Below, piece by piece: positions 6,156-14,478 of a DNA stretch of 14,595 nt. Source of the DNA: Actinomycetota bacterium (lineage in GTDB: Bacteria > Actinomycetota > Actinomycetes > Nanopelagicales > Nanopelagicaceae). How positions within the stretch are numbered: the stretch's first letter is position 1; the number at the start of each line of letters is the position of its first letter. A program made the translations under genes and the position numbers. Location: the NCBI GenBank assembly GCA_009702525.1, contig WLHW01000027.1, positions 1 to 14,595 of the forward strand, written 5' to 3'. The notes under the pieces were generated by a model. It made no database searches and had not been told where the DNA came from. It saw only the letters and a program-made list of their open reading frames with translations.

Positions 6156-7610
6156 TTAAACCATCAATTGACGGGTAGTGGGTTCAATCGGTGAAGGCAG
6201 CTGCGAATCACCAGTGAGATATCTATCAACGGCTGATGCAGTGCTTCGCCCTTCAGCAATTGCCCACACGATCAATGACTGCCCACGGCCCGCATCACCT
6301 GTAACAAATACTCCATCATCATTTGCAGCGAAATTAGAATCGCGCTTGATGTTTCCTTTATCGTCGACTTCAACTTCAAGCTGGGTCAATAGTGGCGATC
6401 GCTCTGGACCGGTAAATCCCATAGCCAGAAAAACAAAGTCGGCGGGAATTTCCTTTTCAGTACCAGCTACCGGCTCAAATTTTCCATTAGCAAAAACAGT
6501 TTCTACAATTTTTAGAGCACGTAAATTTCCGGAACCATCTCCCAAGAACTCTTCGGTGCTCACTGAAAACATACGATTATCTTTCTCTTCGTGCGCACTG
6601 GATACTCGATAAATCATCGGATACGTTGGCCATGGTTGTGAAGCCGGACGTTCTTCGGAAGGCCTTGGCATGATTTCGAGTTGAGTAATACTTGCCGCAC
6701 CTTGGCGAATCGAAGTTCCTAGACAATCAGCGCCAGTATCTCCGCCACCCAAAATTACAACATGCTTGCCTGCAACGTTAATACCTGGTTCTTCAACTTC
6801 ACCAAGTGCTTGTTTATTTCCCCATGGCAAAAACTCCATAGCTTGATAAACACCTTTTAGCTCGCGCCCCTTAATTGAAAGGTCTCGCCATTGTGTAGCA
6901 CCAATTGCTAAAACGATTGCGTCATACTTCTTTCGAAGTGCAGAGCCAGTAAGCTCTCCCCCAACATCTACACTTGCTCGAAAACGTGTGCCTTCTTTTT
7001 CCATTTGTTCAAGGCGACGATCCAGAATATGTTTTTCCATCTTAAATTCAGGAATTCCATAACGCAGAAGCCCACCAATTTTATCGGCGCGCTCATAGAC
7101 AACAACGGTATGGCCTGCACGCGTTAACTGTTGTGCTGCAGCTAGTCCAGCTGGGCCAGAGCCCACTACCGCTACTGTTTTTCCAGTTAAGCGATCTGGG
7201 GCCAGCGGTTTTACATCGCCAGTAGAAAAAGCCTCTTCAATAGTTCTAAGTTCAACCTGCTTAATAGTTACGGCATCTCTATTGATTCCAACAACACATG
7301 CAGTCTCACACGGTGCAGGACATAAGCGACCAGTGAACTCTGGAAAGTTATTAGTTGCATGTAAGCGATCTATTGCCTCATGAGTATCTCCGCGCCAAAT
7401 AAGATCGTTCCACTCAGGGATGAGATTTCCGAGTGGGCACCCGTTGTGGCAAAAAGGAATTCCGCAGTCCATACAACGGCCAGCTTGCTTTTGAAGATGC
7501 TCAAAACTTTGTGGCTCATAGACTTCGCGCCAATCTTGGATACGAACATCTACAGGACGTCGAGTCGGTGTTTCGCGAGGTGTGGTGATAAAACCCTTTG
7601 GATCAGCCAA
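6156..7610 (-). CDS. gltD: Glutamate synthase (NADPH) small subunit GltD
   Basis: Feeds electrons from NADPH through FAD and iron-sulfur clusters to GltB, completing glutamine + 2-oxoglutarate to two glutamates in the cytoplasm. The protein has 484 residues. The N-terminal iron-sulfur region has cysteines 46, 49, 54 and 58 (CMDCGIPFCHNGC) and 97, 101 and 105 (CPAPCETAC). The FAD motif VVGSGPAGLAAA is at 148-159, the NADPH motif GGGDTGADC at 288-296, and the second FAD-contact motif GDAGRGQSLIVWAIAEGR at 438-455. The start codon is TTG (7610-7608). It overlaps the end of gltB by 8 nt and has a very strong SD, GGAGGTGG (7617-7624), 6 nt upstream inside gltB, which makes TTG convincing despite being rare. 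Coupling to gltB would help keep the subunits balanced. No missing residues were seen. Confidence 0.96.
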   Translation of the reverse strand: MADPKGFITTPRETPTRRPVDVRIQDWREVYEPQSFEHLQKQAGRCMDCGIPFCHNGCPLGNLIPEWNDLIWRGDTHEAIDRLHATNNFPEFTGRLCPAPCETACVVGINRDAVTIKQVELRTIEEAFSTGDVKPLAPDRLTGKTVAVVGSGPAGLAAAQQLTRAGHTVVVYERADKIGGLLRYGIPEFKMEKHILDRRLEQMEKEGTRFRASVDVGGELTGSALRKKYDAIVLAIGATQWRDLSIKGRELKGVYQAMEFLPWGNKQALGEVEEPGINVAGKHVVILGGGDTGADCLGTSIRQGAASITQLEIMPRPSEERPASQPWPTYPMIYRVSSAHEEKDNRMFSVSTEEFLGDGSGNLRALKIVETVFANGKFEPVAGTEKEIPADFVFLAMGFTGPERSPLLTQLEVEVDDKGNIKRDSNFAANDDGVFVTGDAGRGQSLIVWAIAEGRSTASAVDRYLTGDSQLPSPIEPTTRQLMV

Positions 7611-10600
7611 GTGCTGCCACCTCCATAACTAATTCATCGACCGGCAAACCTTCGCGAGTAGCCCGTGCCATCGCCTCTAATACGCGCGCGTAATCGCGTG
7701 GCATGACTAATGAGATGCGATGAATCGCATTGTCCCAATCTGCCAAAATTTCAGCAGCTACCTGAGACTCTGTATTGGCTTTGAAATTTCCGATAATTGT
7801 TTTCAGAATCACTTGCTGATCTTCCGGAACTGCTAAGACATCGACCATATCGGTGTTCACGTGAGTCGGCTCTAGGTCCAAAACAAAAGCTCTTCCACCT
7901 GACATACCAGCCGCGAAATTGCGCCCCGTTTGGCCGAGGACAACAACTGTTCCACCCGTCATGTACTCACAACCATGATCACCGATACCTTCAACAATCG
8001 CAGTTGCTCCTGAGTTTCTTACACAGAAACGCTCACCAACAACTCCACGAATCATAATTTCGCCCGACGTAGCACCGTATCCAATAACATTTCCTGCAAT
8101 GACATTCTCATGCGAGAGATAAGTAGAGGCTGCATCGGGACGAACAATTACCCGTCCACCTGAAATTCCCTTACCAACGTAGTCATTGGAATCACCAAAG
8201 AGACGCAGCGTTAAGCCCTGCGGAATAAATGCACCTAATGACTGCCCGGCCGAGCCACGCAACGTGATATCAATTGTTGAGTCGGCAAGGCCTTGGCCAC
8301 CGAAACGCCGTGTTATCTCCGCACCTAGCATCGTTCCAACTGTACGGTTGACGTTGCGAACAGGTACATCAATACGTACTAACTCTTTTTTAGAGAGTGC
8401 GGGTTCGGATAAGCGGATCAATTCATTATCTAGTGCGCGCTCTAAACCGTGTTCTTGGCTCATAGTATTGTGAAGCGGGCTATGAACATCAGGTCGCACG
8501 AGCAATGGAGAAAGATCTAAACCGCTTGCCTTCCAGTGTTCAACTGCACGACGTGTCTCTAAATACTCGACGTGACCAATTGCTTCAAGGAGAGTTCTAA
8601 ATCCAAGGCTAGCTAGAATCTCGCGAACTTCTTCGGCGATATATTCAAAGAAGGTCTCAACAAATTCGGGCTTTCCAGTAAATTGTTTACGTAATTCAGG
8701 ATTTTGCGTTGCTACACCTACTGGACATGTATCTAAGTGGCACACGCGCATCATGATGCACCCTGAAACAACTAGCGGAGCGGTTGCAAAACCATACTCT
8801 TCTGCACCAAGTAATGCTGCAATAACAACGTCTCGACCGGTCTTTAACTGTCCATCGGTTTGAACAACGATGCGATCACGGAGGTTATTCAAAAGTAAGG
8901 TTTGTTGCGTCTCAGCTAACCCAAGCTCCCATGGTGCACCTGCGTGTTTGAGAGATGTAAGCGGTGAAGCACCGGTTCCACCATCATGACCAGAGATTAA
9001 AACAACATCGGCATGGGCTTTACTCACGCCTGCTGCAACGGTTCCGACCCCAACTTCTGCAACTAGTTTTACGTGAACACGAGCATTCTTGTTCGCATTT
9101 TTTAAATCATGAATAAGTTGGGCTAGATCTTCGATTGAATAAATATCGTGGTGTGGAGGTGGAGAAATAAGGCCTACACCTGGAGTTGAATAACGAACTT
9201 TGGCAATCCATGGGTACACCTTGTTGCCAGGTAACTGTCCGCCTTCACCAGGCTTTGCACCTTGTGCAATCTTGATTTGGATGTCATCGGAGTTAACTAA
9301 ATACTCACTTGTTACGCCAAATCGACCTGAAGCTACCTGCTTAATTGCAGAACGTTTTGAGTCACCATTGTCCATCACTACGAAACGTGAAGGGTCTTCG
9401 CCGCCTTCACCGGTATTTGATTTACCACCCAGTCGATTCATGGCGATTGCAAGAGTTTCATGCACCTCTTGTGAGACTGAACCGTAGGACATCGCACCAG
9501 TAGAGAATCGTTTAATAATCTCACTCGCCGACTCAACTTCATCAATTGAAATTGGAACCTGATCTTTAAATTCAAAGAGTCCGCGCAGGGTCATCAAGCG
9601 AGTGCTTTGGTCGTTGACTCGACCGGTATAACGTTTGAAGACATCGTATTTCTTAGTCCGAGTTGAATGCTGCAAAGTAAAAACAGTCTCTGGATCAAAT
9701 AAATGTGGTTCACCTTCACGACGCCATTGATACTCTCCACCAATTGGCAAGCGCTTAGTTCCGGGTACTTCTCCCCCAGGTGGATATGCAATGTTGTGAC
9801 GGGCAATAGTCTCATCAGCGATTACATCCAAGGAGACACCACCTAGTCGAGAAGTTGTGCCGACGAAGTACTCGTCAACAACTTCTTTACTCAACCCAAT
9901 TGCTTCAAAGACTTGAGCGCCTGTATATGAGGCAATTGTGCTAATTCCCATTTTCGACATTACTTTGAGAACGCCTTTACCTAAAGACTTAATCAGGTTA
10001 CGTACGGCCTTCTCTGGAGTAATTCCTGTGATGACGCCCTGCAAAACTAAATCTTCTGCACTCTCCATAGCAAGATATGGATTAACTGCTGCTGCGCCAT
10101 AACCAATTAGTAGTGCGACATGATGAACTTCGCGAACGTCCCCAGCTTCGACAACTAAACCAACTTTTGTGCGCGTCTTTTGACGAATGAGGTGGTGGTG
10201 CACGGCTGATGTTAAAAGCAGTGATGGAATCGGTGCATCTTCAGCATCTCCATCGCGGTCAGATAAAACAATAATCCGAGCGCCTCGTTCAATGGCATCA
10301 GAAACCTCTGCCTTAATTTCATCAAGGCGTTGGCGCAACGATGCTCCCCCGCCAGCGACTAAGAATAATCCTCGGACAACATGGGCTTCTAAACCTGGAT
10401 GATCACCATCGGCATTGACATGGATTATTTTTGCGAGCTCATCATTATCTATTACTGGAAACGCCAATGAAATCTGTCGGCACGAGGATGGTCCAGGGTC
10501 AAGCAGATTATGTTCTGGTCCCATTGATGTACCCAGTGATGTGACTAATTCTTCGCGAATCGCATCTAGAGGTGGATTAGTAACTTGAGCAAAAAGTTGT

Positions 10601-12114
10601 GAGAAGTAATCAAAGATTAAGCGAGGTTTATCAGACAGGGCTGCGATAGGCGTATCAGTTCCCATCGAACCTAAAGCTTCCATTCCACTGCGCGCCATTG
10701 GAGTAATTAAAATGCGAAGTTCTTCTTCCGTGTAACCAAAAGCTCGTTGACGGCGGACTACAGAAGAGTGCGGATAGAGAATATGTTCGCGCGCAGGAAG
10801 ATCATTGAGCTTAACCATTCCCCCATGAAGCCAATCGCCATAGGGCGCAGCACTTGCAAGCTCTTCCTTAATTTCATGGTCTTCAATAATTCGTCCAGAT
10901 TCAATATCAACGAGGAACATTTTCCCGGGCTGTAAGCGACCCTTGCGTGCAATGTTTTCTGGCGCAATGTCTAGAACACCGACTTCAGATGCTAGAACTA
11001 CAAGACCATCTTTAGTCACCCAAAAACGTGATGGGCGCAGTCCATTGCGATCTAGAACCGCACCTACCTGATTACCATCGGTAAATGTCACACATGCAGG
11101 ACCATCCCACGGCTCCATAAGAGAGGCATGGAATGCATAAAAATTTCGGCGTGACTCCGACATAGAGGTGTGGTTTTCCCAGGCTTCAGGAATCATCATC
11201 AATACAGCGTGAGGTAGTGAGCGCCCGCCTAAATAAAGAAGTTCCAAGACTTCATCAAAGGAGGCTGAATCGCTGCCGGACATCTCCACAATTGGAAATA
11301 AGCGCTTTAAGTCTCCTGGGATTAGATCAGATTCCAGAAGAGATTCACGTGCGCGCATCCAATTTCGATTTCCCTTAACCGTATTGATCTCACCATTGTG
11401 GGCGATATAGCGATAGGGGTGAGCTAAAGGCCACGATGGAAAAGTATTTGTAGAAAAGCGTGAGTGCACCAGTGCTAGTGGTGAAACCACACGAGGGTCA
11501 CTCAAATCTGGGAAAAACTCTTCAAGCTGTCCTGTAGTAAGCATTCCTTTATAAACAATTGTTTTGGATGACAATGACGGGAAATAAACCTTTAATGCAT
11601 GTTCGGCACGTTTGCGTAGACAGTAAACCATTCGCTCCAGAACCAAACCGGTCTCGCTCTTTAAGCCACTAACGAAAATCTGTTTGAATTCTGGCATAAC
11701 CGACAGAGCCGTTTTTCCAAGTGATTCTGAATTAATCGGCAAGGTACGCCAACCGATGACTTTTAAACCTTCTATAGCGGCAAGTTCAGTAATCGACTTC
11801 GTGATATCGGCGCCAGCTTCAATAAAAGCGATGCCCGTTGCATATGAGCCAGCTGTAGGTAAGGCAAAATCTGTGACCTCTTGGTAGAACTGATCTGGAA
11901 TTCGAATAAGAATGCCGGCGCCATCACCACTATCTGGTTCAGCACCAGATGCACCACGGTGTTCAAGATTTCTCAGGGCAGTTAATGCTTTTTCAACAAT
12001 GTCGTGCGTTGCAACTTTATTAAGCGTTGCAACCATGGCCACGCCGCATGCATCATGTTCTTGAGCAGGGCTATAGAGCCCTTGTGCATGTGGATAGTTG
12101 GAAGGCAATGCCAT
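7603..12114 (-). CDS. gltB: Glutamate synthase (NADPH) large subunit GltB
   Basis: Large catalytic subunit of glutamate synthase, central to ammonium assimilation with glutamine synthetase. With the ATG at 12114 it has 1503 residues, the usual size. The first 22 residues are a propeptide ending HDA before C23 of CGVAMV, the amidotransferase nucleophile exposed after processing. Order: glutamine amidotransferase (about 23-420, with GEINTVKGNRNWM), central domain (about 480-780), FMN/synthase barrel (about 820-1200, with SNTGEGGEDPSRF near 900 and SGHDGGTGASPLTSLKHAG), and C-terminal beta-helix (about 1240-1430, glycine-rich repeats). The [3Fe-4S] cysteines are C1119, C1125 and C1130. The frame stays open to a further ATG at 12186, but the start at 12114 has GGAG (12124-12127) with 9-nt spacing and gives a normal propeptide. 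It overlaps gltD by 8 nt. Its 104-nt leader has inverted repeats that may be regulatory. Confidence 0.97.
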   Translation of the reverse strand: MALPSNYPHAQGLYSPAQEHDACGVAMVATLNKVATHDIVEKALTALRNLEHRGASGAEPDSGDGAGILIRIPDQFYQEVTDFALPTAGSYATGIAFIEAGADITKSITELAAIEGLKVIGWRTLPINSESLGKTALSVMPEFKQIFVSGLKSETGLVLERMVYCLRKRAEHALKVYFPSLSSKTIVYKGMLTTGQLEEFFPDLSDPRVVSPLALVHSRFSTNTFPSWPLAHPYRYIAHNGEINTVKGNRNWMRARESLLESDLIPGDLKRLFPIVEMSGSDSASFDEVLELLYLGGRSLPHAVLMMIPEAWENHTSMSESRRNFYAFHASLMEPWDGPACVTFTDGNQVGAVLDRNGLRPSRFWVTKDGLVVLASEVGVLDIAPENIARKGRLQPGKMFLVDIESGRIIEDHEIKEELASAAPYGDWLHGGMVKLNDLPAREHILYPHSSVVRRQRAFGYTEEELRILITPMARSGMEALGSMGTDTPIAALSDKPRLIFDYFSQLFAQVTNPPLDAIREELVTSLGTSMGPEHNLLDPGPSSCRQISLAFPVIDNDELAKIIHVNADGDHPGLEAHVVRGLFLVAGGGASLRQRLDEIKAEVSDAIERGARIIVLSDRDGDAEDAPIPSLLLTSAVHHHLIRQKTRTKVGLVVEAGDVREVHHVALLIGYGAAAVNPYLAMESAEDLVLQGVITGITPEKAVRNLIKSLGKGVLKVMSKMGISTIASYTGAQVFEAIGLSKEVVDEYFVGTTSRLGGVSLDVIADETIARHNIAYPPGGEVPGTKRLPIGGEYQWRREGEPHLFDPETVFTLQHSTRTKKYDVFKRYTGRVNDQSTRLMTLRGLFEFKDQVPISIDEVESASEIIKRFSTGAMSYGSVSQEVHETLAIAMNRLGGKSNTGEGGEDPSRFVVMDNGDSKRSAIKQVASGRFGVTSEYLVNSDDIQIKIAQGAKPGEGGQLPGNKVYPWIAKVRYSTPGVGLISPPPHHDIYSIEDLAQLIHDLKNANKNARVHVKLVAEVGVGTVAAGVSKAHADVVLISGHDGGTGASPLTSLKHAGAPWELGLAETQQTLLLNNLRDRIVVQTDGQLKTGRDVVIAALLGAEEYGFATAPLVVSGCIMMRVCHLDTCPVGVATQNPELRKQFTGKPEFVETFFEYIAEEVREILASLGFRTLLEAIGHVEYLETRRAVEHWKASGLDLSPLLVRPDVHSPLHNTMSQEHGLERALDNELIRLSEPALSKKELVRIDVPVRNVNRTVGTMLGAEITRRFGGQGLADSTIDITLRGSAGQSLGAFIPQGLTLRLFGDSNDYVGKGISGGRVIVRPDAASTYLSHENVIAGNVIGYGATSGEIMIRGVVGERFCVRNSGATAIVEGIGDHGCEYMTGGTVVVLGQTGRNFAAGMSGGRAFVLDLEPTHVNTDMVDVLAVPEDQQVILKTIIGNFKANTESQVAAEILADWDNAIHRISLVMPRDYARVLEAMARATREGLPVDELVMEVAALG

Positions 12115-12218
12115 GTGGGTGTACTCCGCTTGTTCAAAGATAGGCGGGACAACCTTGGCCCTAGTACAAATGTTTTTGCTGTGCAAAGACTAGCAAGAAA
12201 CCGGCAATTTGCCAGAGC
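12115..12218 (-). promoter_or_regulatory. gltB leader with two inverted repeats
   Basis: A 104-nt gap between the VIT-family gene and gltB, long for this compact window and so a likely place for a gltBD promoter. It holds TTTGC-TGT-GCAAA (12175-12187), flanked by CTAGT (12161-12165) and ACTAG (12189-12193), and a separate odd-centred palindrome GGCAATTTGCC (12203-12213). I could not find a convincing -35/-10 pair. These dyads could be operators or a folded leader; neither is proved, and short dyads also arise by chance in AT-rich DNA. Confidence 0.3.
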
Positions 12219-12926
12219 TTAAATGCCAGATACCTGGGCGATCTGACCGATGCCAGCAGTAATCAGCATGCCTAAACTACCGCCGATGATGACTCGCAGC
12301 GTCGTGCTCAGGACGCGTGCACCTGCAGTTCTAGCACTAATAACACCAGTGAGAATCAGTCCAGCGACAGTAAAGCCAACAATGCTCCAGGCTTTTGCAC
12401 CCAATGTTGGCGCAAATGCTCCAGCAAATGGCACTAATCCCCCGGCAGTAAAACTTATGGCAGATGCAATTGCGGCCTGAACAGGTCGGGCTTTGGTATG
12501 AGGATGTTGACCTAACTCATCACGAAGATGAGCAGCTAGCGGATCTACCTTATGCATCTCCGTCGCAACTTCTAACGCAAGCTCTGGGCTAAGTCCTCGA
12601 TTAATATAAATATGTTGAAGCTCAATTAATTCAGCTTCTGGGTCCGCTGCTAAATGCTCAATTTCAAGTAAACGATCCGACTCTTCAACATCATTTTGTG
12701 AGCGCACAGAAACATATTCACCAACTGCCATAGACATTGCGCCGGCGGTAATACCAGCGATTCCTGCAGTAACAAGGAAATCATTTTTGCCTGCAGCTAC
12801 AACACCAATCATCAGCGATGCTGTTGATACTAATCCGTCGTTAGCGCCGAGGACTGCCGCACGTAGCCAGCCAGCTCTATGGGTACGGTGGCTCAGATTT
12901 CGCTGATATACATCTTCTAATGACAT
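12219..12926 (-). CDS. VIT1/CCC1-family iron/manganese transporter
   Basis: Integral membrane protein of the family that moves Fe2+ and Mn2+ out of the cytoplasm (into vacuoles in yeast and plants). Its 235 residues match the bacterial size. GANDGLVSTASLMIGV at 28-43 forms the start of membrane helix 1 with conserved D30, and GAMSMAVGEYVSVRSQ at 62-77 supplies M64, M66 and E70, the methionine/glutamate ion path. A hydrophilic, acid-rich insert (about 78-148) corresponds to the cytoplasmic metal-binding helices. Three more membrane segments follow (about 150-172, 178-198 and 208-230). The start has only a weak SD (GGGTAGAG, 12935-12942). It lies 20 nt after lgt and is followed by the gltB leader. 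In this context it may protect against excess iron near iron-sulfur enzyme genes; that link is inference. Which metal and which direction cannot be read from the sequence. Confidence 0.88.
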   Translation of the reverse strand: MSLEDVYQRNLSHRTHRAGWLRAAVLGANDGLVSTASLMIGVVAAGKNDFLVTAGIAGITAGAMSMAVGEYVSVRSQNDVEESDRLLEIEHLAADPEAELIELQHIYINRGLSPELALEVATEMHKVDPLAAHLRDELGQHPHTKARPVQAAIASAISFTAGGLVPFAGAFAPTLGAKAWSIVGFTVAGLILTGVISARTAGARVLSTTLRVIIGGSLGMLITAGIGQIAQVSGI

Positions 12927-12946
12927 AAAAGTAACTCTACCCGACT

Positions 12947-13753
12947 TTACTGTCTCTGTTTAGGGATTTTAAGGAAAACGACCAACGCGCCTAGTGCAAT
13001 AAACACACTCACCCACATATTAATCCGAAGCCCACCAATTAAGTGCGCTGAATCGATACGAAGAGATTCAATCCCTAAACGCCCTATGCAGTAACCAAAA
13101 ACATAGAGCGCAAATACTTGTCCGGATTGTAAAAAACTACCTACTTTCAAAAGTAGAAGGGCTAATAATGCGCACCATATCGCTTCATAGAGAAATGTTG
13201 GATGGAAAGTTTCAAATGATGCGAAACCTTGGGGGCGATCAAGAACTGGAATCTCGAGCGCCCAAGGAGCGTTCAAGGGTCGACCAAAGAGTTCGTGGTT
13301 GAACCAGTTTCCAAAGCGCCCAATAGCTTGCGCCAATAGAACTCCAGGTGCGAGAGCATCCATAAAGATAGAGAAAGAAGGCAGATTTAACTTCGCCGAA
13401 AGTCTGCGATAACGCCACCAAGCGGCCAGAGTTCCAAGAGCTATAGCCCCCCAAATTCCAAGTCCGCCCTCCCAAATCTTTAATGCATCTAGTGGATGGC
13501 CACCGCTGCCAAAGTAGGCATCTGGTGAAGTGAGCACATGATAAATACGTCCACCGATGATTCCAAAAGGCACGGCAGTGATGGCAACTTCAGCGACAAC
13601 CGAATGTGTTTCTGGCGCCGCAACCTTAAAACGTTTGTCGCCTAACCAGATTGCTACTGCGATTCCAGTAATGATGCAGAGTGCATACATATGAATCGTA
13701 AGCGGTCCGATTTCCAAGACCGAAATAGTTGGCGATGGAATCGAACGTAACAA
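12947..13753 (-). CDS. lgt: Prolipoprotein diacylglyceryl transferase Lgt
   Basis: Membrane enzyme that transfers diacylglyceryl from phosphatidylglycerol to the lipobox cysteine of lipoprotein precursors, the first step of lipoprotein maturation. The 268 residues have about seven membrane segments. Family motifs: HMYALC at 21-26, IIGGRIYHV at 65-73, KIWEGGLGIWG at 92-102, the Lgt signature AIGRFGNWFNHELFG at 143-157 (R146, N149, N152, E154), HPTFLYE at 184-190, and GRLGIESLRID at 224-234 (R225, E229). All essential residues expected from E. coli Lgt are present. The start is TTG at 13753, 3 nt after the dsbA-like stop; a distant GAGG lies 11 nt upstream, so initiation may depend on coupling. 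The N-terminus IPSPTISVLEIGP aligns with family starts, and I see no better start codon. The only exported receptor in this window lacks a lipobox, so Lgt's substrates lie elsewhere. Confidence 0.95.
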   Translation of the reverse strand: MLRSIPSPTISVLEIGPLTIHMYALCIITGIAVAIWLGDKRFKVAAPETHSVVAEVAITAVPFGIIGGRIYHVLTSPDAYFGSGGHPLDALKIWEGGLGIWGAIALGTLAAWWRYRRLSAKLNLPSFSIFMDALAPGVLLAQAIGRFGNWFNHELFGRPLNAPWALEIPVLDRPQGFASFETFHPTFLYEAIWCALLALLLLKVGSFLQSGQVFALYVFGYCIGRLGIESLRIDSAHLIGGLRINMWVSVFIALGALVVFLKIPKQRQ

Positions 13754-13756
13754 AGT

Positions 13757-14476
13757 TTAGCCAGCCTCTACAGCCAAGCGGAATTCGGCAAGATTGAAGT
13801 CTGATGACTTTCGCTCCCAGAGTTTTCCGTTAATAAAGACAGTAGGAGTTCCAGTGACCTTATATTTTGACATGGAATCATAACTAGCCTTTACGGCAGC
13901 AAATTTAGAACCTTTATTGACACAGTCGATAAAGGTCTTAGATTTCAAACCAATGTAGTCACCAATCTTTATCAGATTTGCATTGGAGAAGAAGCCAGAG
14001 TTTTCAAGAGTAGGTTGTACTAAATAAACCGCCTTATGAAAATCTAGATACTGACCTTCTTCGGCGGCACAGAACTCAGCATTTGCAGTTCGTACAGATT
14101 CATCACCTAAAAACGAAAGAACGTGAAAAACCACAGTAGCTTTATTTGTCCGCACTAGATCATCGATGTAGGCACCATTTGCTTGTTCAAAACTGCGGCA
14201 AATAGGGCACTGCGGATCTTCCCAGATATCAATCTGAAGTTTATTTCCTGGGTTTAAAACTAAACCTGAACCTTGAGCTGGGTCTACAATCGCTTTTACT
14301 GGCGCGGCCATTGTGTAATCTTTTAGGGCAGTAAATGAAGCGTTAGCTTTTGTAGACTGACTCATCATTGAAAAGGCAACCCCTGTTATGACAACAAGTG
14401 CAACCATTCCGATAACTAACCAACGGGTAAAATTATCTCCACCAGATGGTGCCTTTGATTTAGCTTGCTTTGACAT
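13757..14476 (-). CDS. Membrane-anchored DsbA-like thiol-disulfide oxidoreductase
   Basis: Thioredoxin-fold protein outside the membrane, likely oxidising or isomerising cysteines of exported proteins. It has 239 residues: a short basic cytoplasmic tail (1-18), one membrane helix (about 19-38, WLVIGMVALVVITGVAF), a linker, then a DsbA-type domain from about 55. The active site CPIC is at 90-93 within WEDPQCPICRSFE, and the cis-proline loop VTGTPTVFINGK is at 208-219 (P211). A second cysteine pair, C136 and C185, fits the extra disulfide described for mycobacterial DsbA-like proteins such as Rv2969c. The ATG at 14476 has AAGGAG with 5-nt spacing, overlapping the stop of the preceding gene 2 nt away. 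It is followed after 3 nt by lgt. The redox partner may be the preceding membrane protein. Whether it oxidises or isomerises is not decided by the sequence. Confidence 0.9.
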   Translation of the reverse strand: MSKQAKSKAPSGGDNFTRWLVIGMVALVVITGVAFSMMSQSTKANASFTALKDYTMAAPVKAIVDPAQGSGLVLNPGNKLQIDIWEDPQCPICRSFEQANGAYIDDLVRTNKATVVFHVLSFLGDESVRTANAEFCAAEEGQYLDFHKAVYLVQPTLENSGFFSNANLIKIGDYIGLKSKTFIDCVNKGSKFAAVKASYDSMSKYKVTGTPTVFINGKLWERKSSDFNLAEFRLAVEAG

Positions 14477-14478
14477 TA

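Noticed and set aside
6178..6612. A 144-codon open frame on the plus strand inside gltD.
   Set aside because: It is exactly antisense to a fully conserved GltD region, has no SD and encodes a low-complexity serine/proline-rich product; it is a shadow frame.
12115..12186. A 24-codon N-terminal extension of gltB from an upstream ATG at 12186.
   Set aside because: No good SD at 12186. The downstream ATG at 12114 has GGAG with 9-nt spacing and gives the normal short propeptide before the catalytic cysteine.
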